From the NCBI GenBank assembly GCA_019635355.1, contig JAHBZQ010000001.1, positions 4,092,001 to 4,156,000 of the forward strand: a DNA stretch of 64,000 nucleotides, written 5' to 3'. Source of the DNA: Rhizobacter sp. (GTDB lineage Bacteria; Pseudomonadota; Gammaproteobacteria; Burkholderiales; Burkholderiaceae_C). Within the stretch, counting starts at the first letter, position 1. Each line of letters begins with the position of its first letter. Of the stretch, positions 1-8,775 are shown piece after piece. The position numbers and the translations under genes were made by a program. The notes beneath the pieces were generated by a model. That model did not search any database. It worked only from the letters and a program-made list of their open reading frames with translations, and had not been told where the DNA came from.

Positions 1-1
1 C

Positions 2-1522
2 GGTTTCGCGCGAGGCTCCGACCACGCTGAAGCCGTACTTGGCCGGCTCAACCGGCTGATCGGTCGCCAGGTGCCTGATTTCGCCGGCACCGCCCAGATG
101 CCGCATCAGCCCTCGGCGGGTCTGAAGGCGGCGATCAACGAGGCGCAGCAGGGCATCCAGCGCAGGCTGGTGACGACGAGCGGTGCTGTGCAGGCCGATG
201 GCGCCCGTGCCGCCGAAGGCCCTGTCAGCACGCCTGCGCTGCTGGAAGAGCTTCACCAGCGCAAGCAGGCGCTGAAGCAGGCGGCGTCGACCCAGGTGGA
301 GCGCGCCACCATCGAGATCGTCGCGCTGCTGTTCCAGAGCATCCTGATGGAGGAGCGCATTCCGGCCGTGGTGCGCGTCTGGTTCGCTCGGCTGCAGATG
401 CCGGTGCTGCGGGTGGCGGTGAGCGAGCCCGACTTCTTCGCCACCGTCGACCACCCGGCACGCCGACTGATCGACCGCATGGGCGCATGCGTGATGGGGT
501 TCGACTCCACGAGCCGCGCCGTGGCCGACACGCTCGAGAAGGAAATCAAGCGTGTGGTGCAGGTGGTCGAGGCCTATCCCGACACCGGCCGGCGGGTGTT
601 CCAGACCGTGCTCACCGAGTTCGAGAAGTTCCTCGAGCACTATTTCAAGAACGAGAACGAGATGACCCGCAAGGGAGTCTCGCTGGCGCAGCAGGTGGAG
701 CAGCGCGAGACGCTCGCGATCCAGTACACCATCGAGTTGCGCAAGATGCTCAACGAGGTGCCGGTTCAGGAAGGGGTGCGTGAATTCCTCTTCCATGTGT
801 GGGCCGACGTGATGGCGATGACCGCGGTCAAGCACGGGCCGCAGGGCAACGAAACCAAAGCCATGAAGCGCGTAGCGGCCGACCTGATCTGGTCGGCCAG
901 TGCGAAGGTGTCGCGTGAAGAGCGGGCCGAGGTCATTCGCCGCCTGCCGCCCCTGCTGAAGACGCTGCGCGAAGGCATGGACCACGCCAACATCGCAGCC
1001 GACAAGCAGGACGAGCACATCCAGAAGCTCAACAACTCGTTGGCCGCCGCCTTCACGGCGAAGACCGCGACCATCGCTCCCGAGCGGCTGGAGGAGCTGA
1101 TGGCGCGGCTCGAGACATTGGAAGAGCTGCTGCCCGAATCTGACGACATCGAGATCGACGAGTCGATGGTGCTCGACCTGTCTGGCCACGAAAGCGCCGA
1201 GCTGGAAGTGGTCGGCGAGGGCGGCTCGATGGCGACGCCGGCCATGCTCGCCTGGGCCAAGGAGCTGCAGGTGGGGGGTTGGTACATGCTCGACTACCGC
1301 AACCGCAACGAGGCTGTGCAGCTGGTGTGGCAAGGGTTGCGCCGCCAGCTGACGCTCTTCGTGTCGCCGCATGGGCGCGGCATTTTGTTCCAGCAGAACC
1401 GCCTGGCGGCGTTCCTGCAGGCGGGCCTGCTGGTGCCGGCGCAAGACGAATCGCTGACGGTGCGCGCCACGCGCAGCGCTCTGGCCAAGCTCGACGTCGA
1501 TCCGAGCCGGCTGCTCAACTAG
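2..1522 (+). CDS. DUF1631 family protein, C-terminal part (5' end outside window)
   Basis: The reading frame is open to the left edge of the window, so the start codon is not visible and the GTG at 71 is only an internal candidate. About 506 codons are present. The protein is largely helical and charged with no membrane segment or signal peptide. The sequence resembles the DUF1631 family of beta- and gammaproteobacteria, whose members are usually 700-800 residues, so roughly the last two thirds would be here. No catalytic motif is recognisable and the family has no established function that I can cite. It is followed directly by a bidirectional terminator shared with the convergent smg gene. 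Family assignment is from general resemblance and is fairly confident; function is unknown. Confidence 0.7.
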   Translation, partial: GFARGSDHAEAVLGRLNRLIGRQVPDFAGTAQMPHQPSAGLKAAINEAQQGIQRRLVTTSGAVQADGARAAEGPVSTPALLEELHQRKQALKQAASTQVERATIEIVALLFQSILMEERIPAVVRVWFARLQMPVLRVAVSEPDFFATVDHPARRLIDRMGACVMGFDSTSRAVADTLEKEIKRVVQVVEAYPDTGRRVFQTVLTEFEKFLEHYFKNENEMTRKGVSLAQQVEQRETLAIQYTIELRKMLNEVPVQEGVREFLFHVWADVMAMTAVKHGPQGNETKAMKRVAADLIWSASAKVSREERAEVIRRLPPLLKTLREGMDHANIAADKQDEHIQKLNNSLAAAFTAKTATIAPERLEELMARLETLEELLPESDDIEIDESMVLDLSGHESAELEVVGEGGSMATPAMLAWAKELQVGGWYMLDYRNRNEAVQLVWQGLRRQLTLFVSPHGRGILFQQNRLAAFLQAGLLVPAQDESLTVRATRSALAKLDVDPSRLLN

Positions 1523-1542
1523 CCGTCTCATCCGTAGGCATG

Positions 1543-1571
1543 AAAAAAGCCGCCCCGAAGGCGGCTTTTTC
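1543..1571. terminator. Bidirectional intrinsic terminator
   Basis: A six-base stem GCCGCC/GGCGGC with a five-base loop is flanked by an A-run on the left (1543-1548) and five T on the right (1566-1570). Read from either strand it is a hairpin followed by a U-tract. It lies between two convergent genes, so it can end both transcripts. Confidence 0.85.
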
Positions 1572-1590
1572 ATGGGGGTCCTCGCGGACT

Positions 1591-2043
1591 TCAGTGAATC
1601 AATCGATCTTCTTCGGCCACGAAGAGTTCGTCGAGGATCAGTGCGTCGGGCTCTTCGCCGAGGCTCCAGAAGACCATCAGCACGATGATCTTGAGGTCTT
1701 CCAGGTCGACGGGGCCGCCAGGGATGGCGGTGGCACGATCGATCACCATTTCGCGCATCGACGGGGGCAGCACGCCCGCGGATTCGAGGAAGCTCACGAA
1801 GCCGATCGAGTCTTCACCCAGATGCTCTTGCTCGGCCACGGAATAGACACGCAGGCTGTCGGGCAGTTGTTCGCCGACGTAAGACTCGGCGGCGGTGGCC
1901 AAACCGTCGAGCCATGTGAGGGCTTCTTCGATCTCGTCCGATTCGAAGCCCATGGCCGACAGTTTGCGGGTCAGCTGGGCATGGTCAGGACAGGCATCCG
2001 GCCGCCAGTAGTTTTCGTACAGGTAGACGAGCACGTCGAACAT
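1591..2043 (-). CDS. smg: Smg family protein (DUF494)
   Basis: This 150-residue acidic protein starts MFDVLVYLYE and contains the family's Cys-Pro-Asp-His stretch near residue 17-20. It matches the Smg/DUF494 family in length and sequence. Smg proteins sit next to dprA and topA in many proteobacteria, but their biochemical role is not established. Here the gene lies 76 bp downstream of dprA on the same strand and is probably the last gene of the LysM-dprA-smg transcript, ended by the shared terminator at 1543-1571. There is no signal peptide or membrane segment, so it should be cytoplasmic. Identification is confident; function is unknown. Confidence 0.85.
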   Translation of the reverse strand: MFDVLVYLYENYWRPDACPDHAQLTRKLSAMGFESDEIEEALTWLDGLATAAESYVGEQLPDSLRVYSVAEQEHLGEDSIGFVSFLESAGVLPPSMREMVIDRATAIPGGPVDLEDLKIIVLMVFWSLGEEPDALILDELFVAEEDRLIH

Positions 2044-2119
2044 GAATTCATGATAACCCAGCAGGCTTCGAGTGGAAGCGGAATAAATGCACCGCTCCGT
2101 GTGCGGATTCCTCCGCGTG

Positions 2120-3226
2120 TCAGCCTGCGCTTACTCGTTGGAAAAGCTGCCCTGGCAGACGGGCCACATCGCCGATCAACTCGAGTTCCAGCAGCTTGGC
2201 GTTGAGTTCCGGCGCAGGCCAGCCCGTTCTGGCGATGAGGGCGTCGAGGCTGACGGGATCGAAGCCCAACGCTTCGAGCAGCGGGTCGGTCGCGGGCGCA
2301 CTGTCGCTGGTGACAGGTGATGCTGCGGTTTTCGGGGCGGCCTTCGCCGGGAACTCTTCGAGCACATCGTCCGCGCTCTCGACCAGCTTGGCCCCCTGCT
2401 TAAGCAAGGCATGGCACCCGCGCGATTGAGGCGAATGGATCGAGCCTGGAATGGCGAAAACTTCGCGGCCAGCCTCGCTTGCCAAGCGCGCGGTGATCAA
2501 GGAGCCCGACTGCAGTGCCGCCTCCACGACAAGGGTGCCGCGTGTCAGCCCCGCAATGATGCGGTTGCGCAGTGGGAAGTTCGGGGGCAGCGGCGGCGTG
2601 CCGATGGCGTACTCGCTGACGATCGCACCGTGCTGCGCGATGCGGCGAGCGAGTTCCAGGTGCCGGCGGGGGTAGACCCGATCGAGCCCGGTGCCGACCA
2701 CGGCGATCGTCCGGCCGGAGCCGGCCAGGCCACCTTCGTGGGCGGCGCCGTCGATGCCGAGCGCAAGGCCCGAGACGATGGTCCAGCCCGCCTGGCTGAG
2801 GTGCGTGGAAAAAGCGAGTGCGTTGTCCCTGCCTTGCGGTGTGGGATGCCGGCTGCCCACGACCCCGATACCGGGCGCGCGCAGCAGGGCGAGATCGCCT
2901 TGCACGTACAGCAGCAACGGTGGATCGGCCGTCTGAAGCAACAACGCCGGGTAGGCGGGATCGCCGAGGGCCAGGACGTGACGCGGCCCGGTGCTGTCAT
3001 CCGAGAGCCAGCGCCAGGTGGCTTCCAGCAACGCTGGGAAGTTCTCGGGCTCCTGCTCCAGCGCCTTGGCGGGCTCGGCCGGCACGACTTCGCGCCTGGC
3101 GGCGGAGGACGCACTCAGCACTGCTTCGGGGGACCCGAATGCGGCCAACAGCCGGCGCGCGGATTCGCGTCCGACCGCCGGCGTTTCCAACAGCCGCAAC
3201 CAAGCGGCGACTTCCTCTCGGTCCAT
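2120..3226 (-). CDS. dprA: DNA-processing protein DprA (Smf)
   Basis: The 368-residue product is DprA, the cytoplasmic loader that protects incoming single-stranded DNA and delivers it to RecA during natural transformation. An N-terminal SAM-like helical part (about 1-75) is followed by the Rossmann-like core with the GVVGSRHPT and GLALGIDGAAH motifs. A C-terminal winged-helix DML1-like domain (about 305-368) follows a proline/alanine-rich linker. The open frame extends 70 codons upstream, but that extension overlaps the preceding gene and is not DprA-like, so ATG at 3226 is chosen, 32 bp after the LysM gene stop. The gene is cotranscribed in order LysM protein, dprA, smg. A TfoX-like protein is also encoded near 50 kb, so competence functions are plausible in this organism. 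Confidence 0.92.
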   Translation of the reverse strand: MDREEVAAWLRLLETPAVGRESARRLLAAFGSPEAVLSASSAARREVVPAEPAKALEQEPENFPALLEATWRWLSDDSTGPRHVLALGDPAYPALLLQTADPPLLLYVQGDLALLRAPGIGVVGSRHPTPQGRDNALAFSTHLSQAGWTIVSGLALGIDGAAHEGGLAGSGRTIAVVGTGLDRVYPRRHLELARRIAQHGAIVSEYAIGTPPLPPNFPLRNRIIAGLTRGTLVVEAALQSGSLITARLASEAGREVFAIPGSIHSPQSRGCHALLKQGAKLVESADDVLEEFPAKAAPKTAASPVTSDSAPATDPLLEALGFDPVSLDALIARTGWPAPELNAKLLELELIGDVARLPGQLFQRVSAG

Positions 3227-3258
3227 GACGGGCGCCTGGATGGGCGCGCGGGCGGTAC

Positions 3259-4410
3259 TCAGGGCTGGGTGAAGCGGTCGCCAGTAGTGACCGGCTCCCT
3301 GACCGACACGATCAGCGCATAAGACATGCGGTTGAACACACGGAAGACAAACAAATAGCCGTGGCGTTCGTCGGGCAGCTTGATGCGTGTGCGGTCGTCG
3401 TCGGTGGTGTCCCGGATGCGCACGCCGTCGCGCCACAAGGCGAGAACGTGGCCGTTTTCCAGCCCGTCTTGGCTTCCCTTGTTCAAGGCAACGATCTGGT
3501 TCTGGCCGGCGTTCACGCTGTCGCCGTAGACCGAGACGATCTGGCCCGCGATTGCCTTCTGCGGTGCCCGGGGAATGTAGTTGACGATCTCTCTCGGCGG
3601 CACCGGGGCCAACTTGTCGCCAACGCGGATCTCCTGACGGATGCTCGTCACGGTGAAGGTATCGGGCACGATCTCACCCGTGGTGCTCGTGCCTTTGCGC
3701 GTGAACTCGGTGGTGCCGAGGTAGAAGGCTTCGTATCCCAGGACCTCACCGGTGGTGGGATCTTTCAGCGGCTTCGGCTCACGGAAGACACGGAAGTTGC
3801 GGGTGTTGCCGATGTCGCCTCGCACGTAGGCCAGGTCGCCACGCGACAGCAAGACACGACCCTCCTGGGTGCTCACGACACGCGGCGCGCTCGCCAACTG
3901 GTTGCTCTCGAAGATGACCGCTTCGTTGAGGAAGGGCTCGATCAGGTGCAGGGGAATGGGCGGGATGCCGTCCTTGTTGAGATCGCTGCTGCGAACCCGG
4001 GGCGACAGCCGCACGGTGCCATCAGGCCCGACCTGACCGACTTGCAGCGTGGCCCGGCCATTGGCCTTCACGAGCGACAGGATCTGCCCGGGGTAGATCA
4101 GGTGCGGGTTGCGGATCTGCTCCAGGTTCATGCCCCACAGCTCCGGCCAGCGCCAGGGGCTCTTGAGGTACATGCGGGAGATGTCCCACAGCGTATCGCC
4201 CGACTTGACGGTGTAGACGTCGGGCGCGTTGTCGGCCAGCTCGGACAGCGGCACGCCGGCCTGGGCGACCTGCTGGGCCGTGCTGCGCTGCTTGCTGGTG
4301 ATCGGGAAGTTGGGTTCTGCGGCCCATGCCGTGCCCAGGCCGATGCCGAGCGCCACGGTGATCGCAGAAGCCCGGAACAAGGCCAGGGCAGGACGGGTGC
4401 TTCGGGTCAT
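3259..4410 (-). CDS. Exported LysM-domain peptidoglycan-binding protein
   Basis: The 383-residue protein begins with a Sec signal peptide (cleavage expected after the Ala-Trp-Ala near residue 30). A LysM domain follows at about residues 60-115, containing YTVKSGDTLWDISR and NPHLIYPGQ. The rest resembles the long C-terminal region of the LysM proteins that precede dprA in Burkholderiales. It should be periplasmic and bind peptidoglycan; an enzymatic role is not evident. A start 33 bp upstream is possible, but ATG at 4410 has a GGAGA Shine-Dalgarno 10 nt before it and gives a clean signal peptide. It is the first gene of a LysM-dprA-smg unit and is divergent from def. Confidence 0.85.
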   Translation of the reverse strand: MTRSTRPALALFRASAITVALGIGLGTAWAAEPNFPITSKQRSTAQQVAQAGVPLSELADNAPDVYTVKSGDTLWDISRMYLKSPWRWPELWGMNLEQIRNPHLIYPGQILSLVKANGRATLQVGQVGPDGTVRLSPRVRSSDLNKDGIPPIPLHLIEPFLNEAVIFESNQLASAPRVVSTQEGRVLLSRGDLAYVRGDIGNTRNFRVFREPKPLKDPTTGEVLGYEAFYLGTTEFTRKGTSTTGEIVPDTFTVTSIRQEIRVGDKLAPVPPREIVNYIPRAPQKAIAGQIVSVYGDSVNAGQNQIVALNKGSQDGLENGHVLALWRDGVRIRDTTDDDRTRIKLPDERHGYLFVFRVFNRMSYALIVSVREPVTTGDRFTQP

Positions 4411-4672
4411 GAACGTAAGTCTCCGGGGCGCGTCAGACAGCACAATGCTGGGCTGTGCGGTTACTGAGCCGAGTGCGGCGAGGTGCCCGCGCTTCGGCGA
4501 AAATCTTCATTCAGTTTCGCAGATTCTGCCTCTAAACCCTTGATATCGCAACGAAAGTCACCCGCCGATACCTTTGTTGTGCTGCCTGTCACGAGGGTCG
4601 GCGTTGCATGCCGTCCACACGATCTGGCAACCCTAGGGTGGCCCCTTAGTTGTTGAATTTCTGTCGTTTTCC
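4411..4672. promoter_or_regulatory. Divergent promoter region LysM gene / def
   Basis: These 262 bp hold no gene and are more AT-rich than their surroundings. On the minus strand a TTGCGA-N17-CAGAAT pair (reading from about 4544 down to 4516) is a reasonable sigma70 promoter for the LysM-dprA-smg unit. A small inverted repeat CAGCA-CAA-TGCTG overlaps its leader at about 4436-4450. No convincing -35/-10 pair was identified for def, although the 4645-4670 stretch is T-rich. Confidence 0.4.
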
Positions 4673-5185
4673 ATGCCCAAGCTCGACATTCTTCGTTACC
4701 CAGACCCCCGTCTGCACACCGTCGCCAAGCCGGTGGCGCAGGTCGATGACCGCATCCGCCAGCTGGTCGACGACATGCTGGAGACCATGTACGCCGCCGA
4801 CGGCGTGGGCCTCGCGGCCACCCAGGTCGACGTGCATGAGCGGGTGATCGTGATCGACACCTCCGAGGGCCGCGACCAGCCCCGCGTGCTGATCAACCCC
4901 GAGCTGGTGCAGCGCAGTGACGAGATGACGCTGGGCGACGAGGGCTGCCTGTCGGTGCCCACCATCTATGACAAGGTGCCCCGCCACGCCCGTGTGCGCG
5001 TGCGCTCTCTCAACCGCGCCGGCGAAAGTTACGAGTTCGACGCGGAAGGCCTGCTGTCGGTGTGCGTGCAACACGAGATGGACCACCTGATGGGCAAGGT
5101 GTTCGTCGAGTACCTGAGCCCGCTCAAGCGCGACCGCATCAAGACCAAGATGCTCAAGAAGACGCGGGACGAGCAGCGCCCGTGA
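4673..5185 (+). CDS. def: Peptide deformylase
   Basis: This 170-residue enzyme removes the formyl group from the N-terminal methionine of nascent proteins. All three family motifs are present: GVGLAATQ at 44-51, EGCLS at 90-94 with metal ligand Cys92, and HEMDH at 134-138 with metal ligands His134/His138 and catalytic Glu135. Length and order are standard for a type I bacterial deformylase. It is the first gene of the def-fmt pair and is transcribed away from the LysM-dprA unit. The stop codon touches the possible GTG start of fmt at 5182, indicating translational coupling. The protein is cytoplasmic and ribosome-associated. Confidence 0.96.
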   Translation: MPKLDILRYPDPRLHTVAKPVAQVDDRIRQLVDDMLETMYAADGVGLAATQVDVHERVIVIDTSEGRDQPRVLINPELVQRSDEMTLGDEGCLSVPTIYDKVPRHARVRVRSLNRAGESYEFDAEGLLSVCVQHEMDHLMGKVFVEYLSPLKRDRIKTKMLKKTRDEQRP

Positions 5186-5193
5186 GCGGTGGC

Positions 5194-6153
5194 ATGAGAG
5201 TCGCCTTCGCCGGCACGCCGGAATTCGCGGCAGCCGCCCTCGAGCGCCTGCTGGCTGCCGGCTTCGAGGTGCCGCTGGTGCTGACCCAGCCCGACCGCCC
5301 GGCGGGCCGCGGCATGAAGCTCACGCCTTCGCCCGTCAAGGCGCTGGCGGTGTCGCGCGGCATCCCGGTCGCCCAGCCGCGCAGCCTGCGCCTGGACGGC
5401 AAGTACCCCGACGACGCCGCCGGCGCGCAAGCCGCGCTGCAGGCTGCCCGCCCCGACGTGATGGTGGTGGCCGCCTACGGCCTGATCCTTCCGCAATGGG
5501 TGCTCGACCTGCCGGCCCGTGGTTGCCTGAACATTCACGCCTCGCTCCTGCCGCGCTGGCGCGGTGCGGCGCCCATCCACCGGGCGATCGAAGCCGGTGA
5601 CGCCCGCACCGGCATCACCATCATGCAGATGGATGCCGGCCTCGACACCGGCGACATGCTACTGGTCGAAGCCGTCGACATCGCCCCTGACGACACCACT
5701 GCCCGCCTGCACGACCGCCTGGCCGCGCTGGGCGGCCGGCTGATCGTCGAGGCGCTGGAACTGGCCGCTTGCGGCGGCCTCACCCGCACGCCCCAGCCGG
5801 CTGAAGGCGTGACCTACGCGCACAAGATCGAGAAAGCCGAGGCGGCCATCGACTGGTCGCTCCCCGCGAGTACGCTCGAACCGCGCATCCGCGCCTTCGA
5901 CCCCTTCCCCGGGGCCAGCACCCAGCTTGACGGCGAAACGGTGAAGCTCTGGCGCGCCCGCGTCGCCACCGGCACGGGCGAGCCCGGTCGGGTGTTGGCG
6001 GTCACTGACGAGCACATCACGGTGGCCTGCGGCACCGGCGCCCTCGACCTCCTCGAATTGCAGCGCCCGGGTGGCAAGCGCGTGAGCGCCCGACAGTTCC
6101 TCCAGGCACATCCCGTCAAGGCTGGACAGCGCTTCAACGCCCCCGGCAGTTGA
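5194..6153 (+). CDS. fmt: Methionyl-tRNA formyltransferase
   Basis: The 319-residue product transfers the formyl group of 10-formyl-tetrahydrofolate to Met-tRNA(fMet) for translation initiation. The N-terminal catalytic domain carries the conserved [15 protein letters not shown] block with Asn113 and His115, and Asp151 in the LDTGDM block, giving the usual Asn-His-Asp active site. A C-terminal OB-like tRNA-binding domain occupies about 210-319. The long upstream open frame overlaps def out of frame and is not part of the protein. ATG 5194 gives the classic start [11 protein letters not shown]; an in-frame GTG at 5182 would overlap the def stop codon and is the only realistic alternative. Cytoplasmic and coupled to def. 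Confidence 0.95.
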   Translation: MRVAFAGTPEFAAAALERLLAAGFEVPLVLTQPDRPAGRGMKLTPSPVKALAVSRGIPVAQPRSLRLDGKYPDDAAGAQAALQAARPDVMVVAAYGLILPQWVLDLPARGCLNIHASLLPRWRGAAPIHRAIEAGDARTGITIMQMDAGLDTGDMLLVEAVDIAPDDTTARLHDRLAALGGRLIVEALELAACGGLTRTPQPAEGVTYAHKIEKAEAAIDWSLPASTLEPRIRAFDPFPGASTQLDGETVKLWRARVATGTGEPGRVLAVTDEHITVACGTGALDLLELQRPGGKRVSARQFLQAHPVKAGQRFNAPGS

Positions 6154-6213
6154 ACTTTGCGGCGCCAGCCGCACCTGAGGGGGCTGGAATGATCCCCTTC
6201 TGGAGATTCACGC

Positions 6214-7053
6214 ATGTTCAATCTGTTGAAGACCGCAGTGCTGATGGCGGCCATCACGGCGCTGTTCATGGCCATCGGTGCGCTCGTCGGGGGCCGCGCC
6301 GGGATGATGTTCGCGCTCGTGCTGGCGCTGGGCATGAACTTCTTCAGCTACTGGTTTTCCGACAAGCTCGTGCTGAAGATGTACAACGCGCAGGAAGTCG
6401 ACGAGTCGACTGCGCCCGGCTTCTACCGCATGGTGCGTGAGCTGGCCGAGCGCGCGCAGCTGCCGATGCCGCGTGTCTACCTGATCCAGGAAGACGCGCC
6501 CAACGCCTTCGCCACCGGCCGCAACCCGCAGAACGCGGCCGTTGCCGCCACCACCGGCATCCTGCGTGTGCTCTCCGAGCGCGAGCTGCGTGGCGTGATG
6601 GCGCACGAGCTGGCGCACGTGAAGCACCGCGACATCCTCATCAGCACCGTGAGCGCCACCATGGCCGGTGCGATCTCGATGCTGGCCAACTTCGCGATGT
6701 TCTTCGGCGGCCGCGACAACGAAGGCCGCCCGCACAACCCGATCGTCGGTCTGTTGGTGATGCTGCTGGCGCCGCTGGCGGCAAGCCTGATCCAGATGGC
6801 GATCAGCCGTGCCCGCGAGTTCGAGGCCGACCGCGGCGGCGCTGAAATCTCCGGCGACCCGGCGGCGCTCGCGAGCGCCCTGCAGAAGATCCAGCGTTAC
6901 GCCCAGGGCCTGCCGATGGAAGCCGCCGAGCGCCACCCCGAGACGGCGCAGATGATGATCATGAACCCGCTCTCCGGCGGCGGACTGCGCGGCCTCTTCT
7001 CCACCCACCCCTCCACCGAGGAACGGGTGCAGCGCCTGCTGGCGATGACCTGA
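6214..7053 (+). CDS. htpX: Membrane protease HtpX
   Basis: The 279-residue protein is the M48 zinc metalloprotease HtpX, which degrades misfolded inner-membrane proteins. Two N-terminal transmembrane helices (about 5-25 and 30-48) precede the HELAH zinc motif at 131-135. The third zinc ligand lies in REFEAD at 201-206, and further hydrophobic helices occur around 145-195. Length is within the usual 280-295. It follows fmt by 60 bp with a weak purine-rich site (GGAGA) before ATG 6214 and ends at an intrinsic terminator. In other bacteria htpX is induced by envelope stress; nothing specific to that is visible in the leader here. Confidence 0.94.
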   Translation: MFNLLKTAVLMAAITALFMAIGALVGGRAGMMFALVLALGMNFFSYWFSDKLVLKMYNAQEVDESTAPGFYRMVRELAERAQLPMPRVYLIQEDAPNAFATGRNPQNAAVAATTGILRVLSERELRGVMAHELAHVKHRDILISTVSATMAGAISMLANFAMFFGGRDNEGRPHNPIVGLLVMLLAPLAASLIQMAISRAREFEADRGGAEISGDPAALASALQKIQRYAQGLPMEAAERHPETAQMMIMNPLSGGGLRGLFSTHPSTEERVQRLLAMT

Positions 7054-7061
7054 GGCGTTAG

Positions 7062-7087
7062 AAAAGCGGGGCACAAGCCCCGCTTTT
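7062..7087 (+). terminator. Intrinsic terminator after htpX
   Basis: AAAAGCGGGG-CACAAG-CCCCGCTTTT forms a 10-bp stem with GC core and T-run, nine bases after the htpX stop codon. The flanking A-run makes it potentially active on both strands. Confidence 0.85.
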
Positions 7088-7152
7088 GTCTGCCATCCCT
7101 TGCCGGGCGGCTGTCGACAATCGGACCACGACTCTTCTCCGATCTGTCTGTC

Positions 7153-7560
7153 ATGCGACGCCTCACCTTGCTCTCTCTTGCGCTGGCCGCCGTGTCCCTC
7201 GTGGGCTGCGACCTCTTCGGCGACTCCGCCGAGAAGGTGGCCGCGGCCCGGGAAGCCGAAGGCCGGGCCATCGGTGGCGCCTGCCGCCATGCCGGTCGCG
7301 CGATCGAAGATTGCTACGCGCTGAACAAGAAGGCCGACAAGGCCTCGGTGTTCGCCGGCTGGCGTGACATGAACGACTACATGCGCGAGAACAAGATCGA
7401 CGCCGTGGCGCCGCAGCTCGGCCCCCGGCCCAAGAATGCCGAGGCCAAGACGGCCGATGCCAAGGCCGAGCCCACGGCCGACGCGCCGGCCGAGGCCGTG
7501 GTCGTCGACAAGAAGGCGGCCAAGCCGGTGTCGACCAAGACCCCGAAATCCCACGACTGA
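7153..7560 (+). CDS. Small lipoprotein of unknown function
   Basis: The 135-residue product has a lipoprotein signal peptide with lipobox LVGC and acylated Cys19. A short conserved-looking region of about 75 residues contains two further Cys in the CRHAGRAIEDCY segment, which could form a disulphide. The tail is low-complexity and rich in Ala, Lys, Glu and Pro. It should be anchored to a membrane on the periplasmic side (residue +2 is Asp, so the inner membrane is possible if the E. coli Lol rule applies). It stands alone between the htpX terminator and the azlC gene. No function can be assigned from the sequence. Confidence 0.7.
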   Translation: MRRLTLLSLALAAVSLVGCDLFGDSAEKVAAAREAEGRAIGGACRHAGRAIEDCYALNKKADKASVFAGWRDMNDYMRENKIDAVAPQLGPRPKNAEAKTADAKAEPTADAPAEAVVVDKKAAKPVSTKTPKSHD

Positions 7561-7622
7561 TCGCGGCGTCTGGTTTGCCCCCTGACCCCCGTGGAAACCC
7601 GCAAAGCGGGACAATCGCGACC

Positions 7623-8372
7623 ATGCTTTCCCTTCAAGACGTGCTGCGCCACCGGCAGTTCCGCGCTGGCGCGCGCGAGATGAGCGCCGTCAGCCTGGGC
7701 ATCGCGGCCTGGGGCCTGGTGACCGGCGTGGCCATGGTCAAGGGCGGCTTGTCGATCCCCCTCGCGCTCTTGATGACCTTCGTCGTCTACGCCGGCAGCG
7801 CCCAGCTGGCCGCGCTGCCGTTGATGATGGTCGGCACGCCGGTGTGGATCGTCTGGGCCACGGCCTTGTGCATCAACTTGCGTTTCGTGATCTTCAGCGC
7901 CCAGTGGCGTCCGTATTTCATGCAGTACCGCCTGCGCGACCGCTTGCTGCTCGGCTACTTCAGTGGCGACCTGACCTACGTGCTCTTCATGAAGAAGTTC
8001 CCGGAGGCGCGCGACGACGAAGGCCAGGTCGAGTACTTCCTCGGTGCCTCGGCGGCCAACTGGTTCAGCTGGCAGGTGCCGGCGGTCGCCGGCATCCTGC
8101 TGGCCGACGTGATCCCCACGCATTGGGGCCTGGGCTTCGCCGGCGTGCTGGCCTTGCTCGGCCTCACCTATTCGCTCATCACCGACCGGGCCACCTCGCT
8201 CGCGGCGGTGGTGGCCGGTGCGGCGGCGGTGGCCGCGTTCTCGCTGCCGTTCCGCCTGCACATCGTGGTGGCGATCGCCGCGGCCGTGTGCATCGGCCTG
8301 ATGATCGAGGGCGGAGGTGATGCCGGCCGTCGCCTGCGGGCGGCGCTTGATCGCACGAGGCCGGCCACATGA
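7623..8372 (+). CDS. azlC: AzlC family branched-chain amino acid exporter subunit
   Basis: The 249-residue integral membrane protein has about seven hydrophobic helices and family blocks such as GVTMVKGG-like and YAGSAQLAA motifs and the LCINLRFVIFSAQWRP stretch. AzlC works with the small AzlD subunit to export branched-chain amino acids (BrnFE in corynebacteria is the studied pair). The stop codon overlaps the azlD start as ATGA at 8369-8372, so the two are translated together. The open frame runs 48 bp further upstream, but ATG 7623 is preferred. No Shine-Dalgarno is visible; instead GACAAT sits seven bases before the ATG. Substrate is inferred from the family only. Confidence 0.88.
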   Translation: MLSLQDVLRHRQFRAGAREMSAVSLGIAAWGLVTGVAMVKGGLSIPLALLMTFVVYAGSAQLAALPLMMVGTPVWIVWATALCINLRFVIFSAQWRPYFMQYRLRDRLLLGYFSGDLTYVLFMKKFPEARDDEGQVEYFLGASAANWFSWQVPAVAGILLADVIPTHWGLGFAGVLALLGLTYSLITDRATSLAAVVAGAAAVAAFSLPFRLHIVVAIAAAVCIGLMIEGGGDAGRRLRAALDRTRPAT

Positions 8373-8698
8373 ACGGCGGCTACGCGCTCATCACCATCGC
8401 CGGCCTGACCGTCATCACGGTCGTCACGCGCGGCTTCTTCCTCATCTCCGAGAAGGAGCTCGTGCTGCCCGAGTGGGTGAAGCGTGGCCTGCGCTTTGCC
8501 CCACTCGCGGCGCTCGCCGCGGTCGTTGTGCCCGAGATCGTGATGGCCCACGGCGAACTCATCGAGACCTGGAAAGACGCGCGCCTGTACGCGGCTGCGG
8601 CGGCCACGGCCTACTACTTCTGGCGCCGCGGCATCCTCGGCACCATCGTCACCGGCATGGCGGTGCTGATTCCGCTGAAACTCGGCTTGGGGTGGTGA
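8369..8698 (+). CDS. azlD: AzlD domain protein, small subunit of AzlCD exporter
   Basis: This 109-residue hydrophobic protein has three to four transmembrane helices and fits AzlD in size and pattern, with an early TVVTRGFF motif and a conserved LRFAPLAALAAVVVPE stretch. AzlD is the obligate small partner of AzlC in branched-chain amino acid efflux. Its ATG overlaps the azlC stop codon by four bases. The next gene, pgk, starts 77 bp later and is probably transcribed separately. Confidence 0.87.
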   Translation: MNGGYALITIAGLTVITVVTRGFFLISEKELVLPEWVKRGLRFAPLAALAAVVVPEIVMAHGELIETWKDARLYAAAAATAYYFWRRGILGTIVTGMAVLIPLKLGLGW

Positions 8699-8775
8699 GT
8701 TACAGGGGAGTACATGGTGTCCAATAGCGGGCTGAAATTCTTGTCATCACGCCCGTCAACACGATCCGCCCCACC